Shown here piece by piece: positions 6,622-9,445 of a stretch of 9,445 nucleotides of DNA. Each line of letters opens with the position of its first letter. The stretch's first letter is position 1. The DNA is taken from contig DASQWR010000082.1 in assembly GCA_035640155.1 (NCBI GenBank), positions 1 to 9,445 of the forward strand. Reading direction: 5' to 3'. The stretch is from JALYQB01 sp035640155 (lineage in GTDB: Bacteria; Actinomycetota; Actinomycetes; Mycobacteriales; Pseudonocardiaceae). Under the pieces are notes generated by a model that made no database searches, was not told the DNA's origin, and saw only the letters and a list, made by a program, of their open reading frames with translations. Both the position numbers and the translations under genes were made by a program.

Positions 6622-6683
6622 TGTCACATGGATCCATGTGGCAGTTCGGGACTCCGGAAAGTGCCATAGGGAACCATGTGGCA
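6622..6683. repeat. 62-bp nested dyad element: two 22-bp palindromes plus a central dyad
   Basis: The left arm (6622-6643) contains the perfect 16-bp palindrome CACATGGATCCATGTG at 6625-6640. The right arm (6662-6683) is an imperfect palindrome of the same length flanked by TGCCA/TGGCA. Both arms end in CCATGTGGCA (6634-6643 and 6674-6683), exactly 40 bases apart. The left arm matches the reverse complement of the right arm at 18 of 22 positions. Between them TTCGGGACTCCGGAA (6645-6659) is a third dyad (6 of 7 pairs) centred at 6652, halfway between the other two centres. It could be paired operators, a REP-like interspersed element or a folded RNA between convergent genes. Confidence 0.75.
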
Positions 6684-6702
6684 ACGCAGCAGCGCGTGCC
6701 TG

Positions 6703-6741
6703 ACGCGGGGCCCGCACCGGTCTCTGGCACGGGCCCCGCGT
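6703..6741. terminator. Rho-independent-type terminator hairpin between convergent DUF5703 and csp genes
   Basis: ACGCGGGGCCCG (6703-6714) and CGGGCCCCGCGT (6730-6741) form a perfect 12-bp G+C stem with a 15-base loop, starting 17 bases after the csp stop on the minus strand. There is no U-tract, as is common for actinobacterial terminators. It is placed to end the csp transcript and, read from the other side, the DUF5703 transcript. Confidence 0.75.
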
Positions 6742-6757
6742 GATGTGTCGGGTCGGC

Positions 6758-6961
6758 TCAGATCGGGCGGATCTGGTCGGCCTGCGGACCCTTGGGGCCC
6801 TGGGTGATTTCGAACTCCACGCGCTGGTTCTCCTCCAGCGTGCGGTAGCCGGTCGCCTGGATCGCCGAGAAGTGGGCGAACACATCGGGGCCGCCACCGT
6901 CCTGGGTGATGAAGCCGTAGCCCTTCTCCGCGTTGAACCACTTGACCGTGCCGGTCGCCAT
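6758..6961 (-). CDS. cspA: Cold-shock protein, CspA type
   Basis: This is a 67-residue single cold-shock domain protein binding single-stranded nucleic acid, expected to act as an RNA chaperone. It reads MATGTVKWFNAEKGYGFI with RNP1 KGYGFI (13-18) and RNP2 VFAHFS (27-32), then IQATGYRTLEENQRVEFEI and a PKGPQADQIRPI end. This is the typical actinobacterial CspA layout. The start ATG 6961 has a good SD AAGGAG (minus 6974-6969), seven bases upstream. It is followed by the strong hairpin at 6703-6741. The upstream region carries several dyads and may be a structured leader. From memory it is not part of the neighbouring lppL/dapE2 gene block in M. tuberculosis, so it seems to be a local insertion in gene order. 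Confidence 0.95.
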   Translation of the reverse strand: MATGTVKWFNAEKGYGFITQDGGGPDVFAHFSAIQATGYRTLEENQRVEFEITQGPKGPQADQIRPI

Positions 6962-7244
6962 CTTCCATCTCCTTCTCGGGCCGCCTGTCCGGCCCGTACT
7001 GCGGGTGTCCCGGATCACCGTCGTGATCACGGTGGCCGGTGCTCGCGCGCCGATCCGATCGGACACGACGAACGCCCGTGGCGGCTCGCTCCACGGGCGT
7101 CCTTGGAACCAAGACTGCTACAGCCGCAGACGTTAGCAGAATGATGAACATCCGCCAGGGGTCTGCGCACAGCGATCCACCAGGTCGGCGTTCGCGCCGC
7201 CAACCGGTTCCAGTCCGGCACCCGGGGGTGGTGCGGGTGGGCCC
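6962..7244 (-). promoter_or_regulatory. 283-base upstream region of csp: several dyads, no gene
   Basis: I see no believable gene on either strand. The region contains the csp SD, the inverted repeat CACCGT/ACGGTG around palindrome GTGATCAC (7023-7030), the palindrome TCCGATCGGA (7054-7063), the 10-bp hairpin at 7072-7100, and CTTGG/CCAAG (7102-7113). A possible extended -10 box TGCTAACGT (minus 7138-7130) has no clear -35. If used, it would give csp a leader of roughly 160 bases. Confidence 0.4.
7072..7100 (-). terminator. Hairpin, probable terminator of the M20 peptidase transcript
   Basis: ACGCCCGTGG and CCACGGGCGT form a perfect 10-bp stem around a 9-base loop. On the minus strand it is followed by TCGTCGTGT, moderately T-rich for this DNA, about 145 bases after the M20 gene stop. 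It could instead be a structural element of a long csp leader if csp transcription starts upstream of it. Confidence 0.5.
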
Positions 7245-8567
7245 TCAGCAGCTCCGCAGGAAGCGGTCCAGCACGCGCGTGCCGAACTGCATACCCTCCA
7301 CCGGCACCCGCTCGTCGACGCCGTGGAACAGTGCGGCGAAGTCGAGGTCAGGCGGGAGCTGCAGCGGCGAGAACCCGAACCCGCGGATACGGAGCTTGGC
7401 GAACGCCTTCGCGTCCGTCCCGCCCGACAGCATGTACGGGACGGTGCGAGCGCCGGGATCCTCGGCGAGGATCGCGGCGTCCATTGCCCCGACGAGGTCC
7501 CCGTCGAACGTGGTCTGCACCGGCGGCAGGCTCACCAGCCACTCCCGGATGATGTCCGGACCGAGCAGCTCGTCGACCTCGCGCTCGAAGGCGGCCTGCC
7601 GGCCGGGCAGCACCCGGCAGTCGACCACGGCTTCGGCGGTGGAGGGAATGACATTGGCCTTGTACCCGGCGTCGAGCATCGTGGGGTTCGCCGTGTCCCG
7701 GAGGGTGGCGCCGACGATGCGGGCGATGCCGCCGAGCTTGGCGAGTGCCAGCTCCATATCGTCGCCCTCGAAGTCCAGCCCCGTCTCCTCACCGACCGCT
7801 GCAAGGAACTCGCGCACCGAGTCGGTCATGACAAGGGGAAACCGGTGCCGGCCGAGTTTCGCGACCGCTTCGCACAGGGCGGTGACGGCGTTGTCCTCGT
7901 GCACCATCGAGCCGTGCCCGGCGCGGGCCTTCGCGCGCAGCCGCATCCAGGCGATGCCCTTCTCGGCGGTCTGGATCAGGTACAGCCGTCGCCCGTCCCG
8001 GCCACTGATGGAGAACCCGCCGACCTCGCTGATCGCCTCCGTGCACCCCTCGAACAGCTCGGGGCGATGCTCCACCAGCCAGTGCGAGCCCTGCAGGCCG
8101 CCGGCCTCCTCGTCCGCAAGGAAGGCGAACACGATGTCGCGCGGCGGGATCACCCCGTCGCGGGCGAACCGGCGCGCGACGGCCAGGCTCATCGCGACCA
8201 TGTCCTTCATGTCGACCGCGCCGCGACCCCAGAGATACCCGTCGCGCACCTCGCCGGAGAAGGGGTGCACCGACCACTCGCCGGCGTCGGCCGGCACCAC
8301 GTCCAGGTGGCCGTGCACCAGCAGGGCACCCCGGCCGGGATACGCGCCGGTCAGCCGGGCGACAACGTTGCCCCGGCCCGGGGTGTCCCCGGACTCCACG
8401 TAGGTGGTCTCGAACCCGACCTCGGAGAGCTTCCCCGCGACGTACTCCGCCGCCACGCGCTCCCCCACCAGCGTGTCAGGATCGCCGGTGTTCGTGGTGT
8501 CGATGCGGATCAGGTCGCTGGCCAGGCCCACAACCTCGCTCACGGCGGTGCTCGCTGGATCGCTCAC
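7245..8567 (-). CDS. M20 family metallopeptidase (DapE/ArgE/ACY1-type)
   Basis: This is a 440-residue dinuclear-zinc amidohydrolase. Metal and catalytic residues visible from GTG 8567 are H87 and D89 (HGHLDVVP), D119 (GRGAVDMKD), E153 and E154 (DEEAGG), E181 (ISEVGG) and H415 (LFHGVDERVP). The dimerisation lid lies between, including RAKARAGHGSM. All expected ligands are present, so it should be active. The closest category is the actinobacterial M20 peptidase annotated dapE2 in M. tuberculosis. True N-succinyl-diaminopimelate activity is not established by sequence, hence no symbol. The start has GGAAGG on the minus strand (bases about 8577-8572), four bases upstream. The gene stands alone, head-to-head with the tRNA-Leu gene, with a candidate terminator hairpin at 7072-7100. 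Confidence 0.93.
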   Translation of the reverse strand: MSDPASTAVSEVVGLASDLIRIDTTNTGDPDTLVGERVAAEYVAGKLSEVGFETTYVESGDTPGRGNVVARLTGAYPGRGALLVHGHLDVVPADAGEWSVHPFSGEVRDGYLWGRGAVDMKDMVAMSLAVARRFARDGVIPPRDIVFAFLADEEAGGLQGSHWLVEHRPELFEGCTEAISEVGGFSISGRDGRRLYLIQTAEKGIAWMRLRAKARAGHGSMVHEDNAVTALCEAVAKLGRHRFPLVMTDSVREFLAAVGEETGLDFEGDDMELALAKLGGIARIVGATLRDTANPTMLDAGYKANVIPSTAEAVVDCRVLPGRQAAFEREVDELLGPDIIREWLVSLPPVQTTFDGDLVGAMDAAILAEDPGARTVPYMLSGGTDAKAFAKLRIRGFGFSPLQLPPDLDFAALFHGVDERVPVEGMQFGTRVLDRFLRSC

Positions 8568-8609
8568 GACGCCTTCCTATCACCGCGGCGGAGTCGGCGT
8601 GAAGGTGAG

Positions 8610-8639
8610 TTGGGGTGCCGCGGAGGCGTCGGCTACCCT
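8610..8639 (+). promoter_or_regulatory. Promoter of tRNA-Leu
   Basis: TTGGGG (8610-8615) and TACCCT (8634-8639) are separated by 18 bases, a reasonable housekeeping-sigma pair. The predicted start near 8646 leaves a short 5' leader before the mature tRNA at 8674. Confidence 0.55.
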
Positions 8640-8673
8640 CATGCCGCACGGCCCCACTGCCGGGCTGTCGCAT

Positions 8674-8759
8674 GTCCGAGTGGCGGAATGGCAGACGCGC
8701 TAGCTTGAGGTGCTAGTGCCCTATTAACGGGCGTGGGGGTTCAAGTCCCCCCTCGGACA
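8674..8759 (+). tRNA. tRNA-Leu (anticodon GAG)
   Basis: This is an 86-base class II tRNA. The acceptor stem GTCCGAG (8674-8680) pairs with CTCGGAC (8752-8758), with discriminator A8759. The anticodon stem CTAGC/GCTAG (8700-8704, 8712-8716) encloses loop TTGAGGT with anticodon GAG at 8707-8709, reading CUC/CUU leucine codons. A long variable arm follows with CCC/GGG pairing. The T-arm is GGGGG-TTCAAGT-CCCCC (8735-8751). A full CCA is not encoded (ACCC follows). Its 3' end overlaps the C-terminal codons of the convergent recombinase by 19 bases and is the probable integration target of the element to the right. Confidence 0.95.
8735..8759. other. Probable attachment-site core in the tRNA-Leu 3' end
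   Basis: The T-arm and acceptor 3' strand of the tRNA are shared with the end of the recombinase gene. tRNA 3' ends are classic integration sites because the element restores the tRNA sequence. The second copy of the core would lie beyond the right window edge, so this is inferred from the overlap and not from a seen direct repeat. Confidence 0.55.
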
Positions 8760-9445
8760 CCCGCACTAGCTACACGGGGTCGCGCCGTGGCGTAGACGGC
8801 CTGTTCACCCGGTTCGTACCGAAGTTCCAGCCCTAGTTCCGGTAGAGGCGCTCAGCTGCTCCGGTCGGGCGTCTGTGATCGCTGCTCCAACATCACGGAG
8901 CGAATCCACCATGGCGTACACGTCTGCCTCGGTGAGCGTGGTCGGTGCGGGTGCGCCGTCGAGTTCGGCCTGCGCGGCGGCTCGTTGGGCTTGCGCCTGG
9001 TTGATCGACTCGACCAGCGCTGCTGGGTCCACGCCGGCCGCGATTGCGGTCTGGAACCGGCGTAGTCGTGCCTCGGCGTCGGCCAGTCGCTTGCTGGCCG
9101 CCTCTCGAGTGCTTGGTACGCCGCGTGCGCCGTCTTGGGAGGCGACCAGCGCTGCCACCGTTCGATCGACGTTCTTCGGGTGGAAGAGGTCGCCGATCCA
9201 GGCGTTGAGTGCCTCGATTACGGCAACCTCGGGCAAGTAGACGTTCTTCGGGTGGCTGTGCAGGGCTGTGGAGCCCGGCACCAGGCTGCGTGCCGCGCAC
9301 CGGTAGTAGGTGCGGCTCTTTCGTGGTGTTCCTTCCATCCGCCGGGAGCAGTACCCGCAGCGCACCCGGCCCCGCAGTGGATATACTCGTTTGGTCGCCT
9401 TCGGTCCCCGTTCCAGCTTCCGGCTGGCAGCCAGCCCGCCAGCGC
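8741..9445 (-). pseudogene. Serine recombinase C-terminal region, frameshifted near its end; N-terminus beyond the window
   Basis: The open frame entering at 9445 reads KLERGPKATKRVYPLRGRV, then the recombinase zinc-ribbon RCGYCSRRMEG...YYRCAARS. This is followed by HPKNVYLPEVAVIEALNAW and a long Ala/Arg/Gln-rich coiled-coil stretch, typical of the C-terminal half of actinobacterial serine recombinases. The catalytic domain lies off the window. In frame 0 the protein reaches ARPEQLS and then 15 or so unrelated residues to TGA 8807-8805. The expected ending reappears in another frame from 8839: ELGLELRYEPGEQAVYATA then RPRVASAGVRGGT and TGA at 8743-8741, inside the tRNA T-loop. Restoring one C near 8850 and one G near 8839 would give LSRLYRELGLEL. 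So two single-base losses (or a 2-base loss) broke the gene, or the sequence has errors there. Confidence 0.75.

Larger units (their letters stand above)
8735..9445. mobile_element. Left end of an integrated element at tRNA-Leu(GAG), continuing past the window
   Basis: A recombinase gene pointing into, and ending inside, the 3' end of a tRNA gene is the usual border of a site-specifically integrated element. The host side is the M20 gene and tRNA promoter to the left. The cargo and the far attachment site are outside the window, so size and type (prophage, AICE or other) cannot be told. Confidence 0.6.

Noticed and set aside
6622..6683. CRISPR-like repeat-spacer array
   Set aside because: There are only two repeat units, each palindromic, and no cas genes or further repeats.
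6152..6897. Minus-strand frames crossing the 62-bp dyad element
   Set aside because: They read through the palindromes, terminator and opposite-strand genes; their peptides are of low complexity and have no plausible start signals.
7323..8708. A 461-residue plus-strand reading frame opposite the M20 gene
   Set aside because: The minus strand has every M20 metal ligand, while this frame shows no domain and runs into the tRNA gene.
8805..9365. A complete 186-residue protein starting at GTG 9365
   Set aside because: The family sequence continues in frame upstream to the window edge, and the downstream end is a frameshift artefact; it is a recombinase fragment.

Overview
The window is very G+C-rich, uses many GTG starts and encodes families typical of Actinobacteria (TIGR03848-type phosphomutase-like protein, DUF3090, SCO1664 family, DUF5703, a MoxR/VWA pair). 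I infer a mycolic- or non-mycolic-acid actinomycete, most plausibly Pseudonocardiaceae. From memory, much of the gene content matches the Mycobacterium tuberculosis Rv2133c-Rv2141c neighbourhood (uppP, phosphomutase-like, DUF3090, SCO1664, lipoprotein LppL, M20 peptidase 'DapE2'), with the Rv0958/Rv0959-like MoxR/VWA pair attached. This was not checked by any search.

Layout. 1-399: on the + strand, the last 56 codons of a MoxR-like AAA+ ATPase and the first ~70 codons of its VWA partner. 370-1647 (minus): the rest of the same ATPase, ending where the left fragment begins. The left ~0.4 kb is therefore inverted relative to its own gene, by a small inversion or a misoriented terminal sequence. 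1649-5213 (minus): a tight gene run in the order uppP, phosphomutase-like, DUF3090, SCO1664-family kinase-like protein, 5-TM membrane protein, MoxR ATPase. 5344-6604 (+, divergent from uppP): an LppL-like beta-propeller lipoprotein overlapping a DUF5703 gene. 6605-6757: a convergent intergenic region with a 62-bp nested dyad element and a strong terminator hairpin. 6758-6961 (minus): a cold-shock protein. 7245-8567 (minus): an M20 metallopeptidase. 8674-8759 (+): tRNA-Leu(GAG). 8741-9445 (minus, runs off the window): the C-terminal half of a serine recombinase, frameshifted near its end.

How the parts may work together. UppP recycles the undecaprenyl carrier at the membrane. The genes behind it combine a histidine-phosphatase-fold enzyme, a zinc-ribbon protein and a PI-kinase-like protein, which suggests an uncharacterised phospho-transfer module. 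The MoxR/VWA pair downstream would be a chaperone-like assembly module. The right edge is the start of an integrated mobile element. The recombinase reading frame, once two bases are restored, ends in ...VRGGT with its stop codon inside the T-loop of the tRNA-Leu gene, so the tRNA 3' end is very probably the attachment site. The points that most deserve a second look are the broken ATPase/VWA locus, the recombinase-tRNA overlap with its frameshift, the 62-bp dyad element and the kinase/phosphatase-like cluster.
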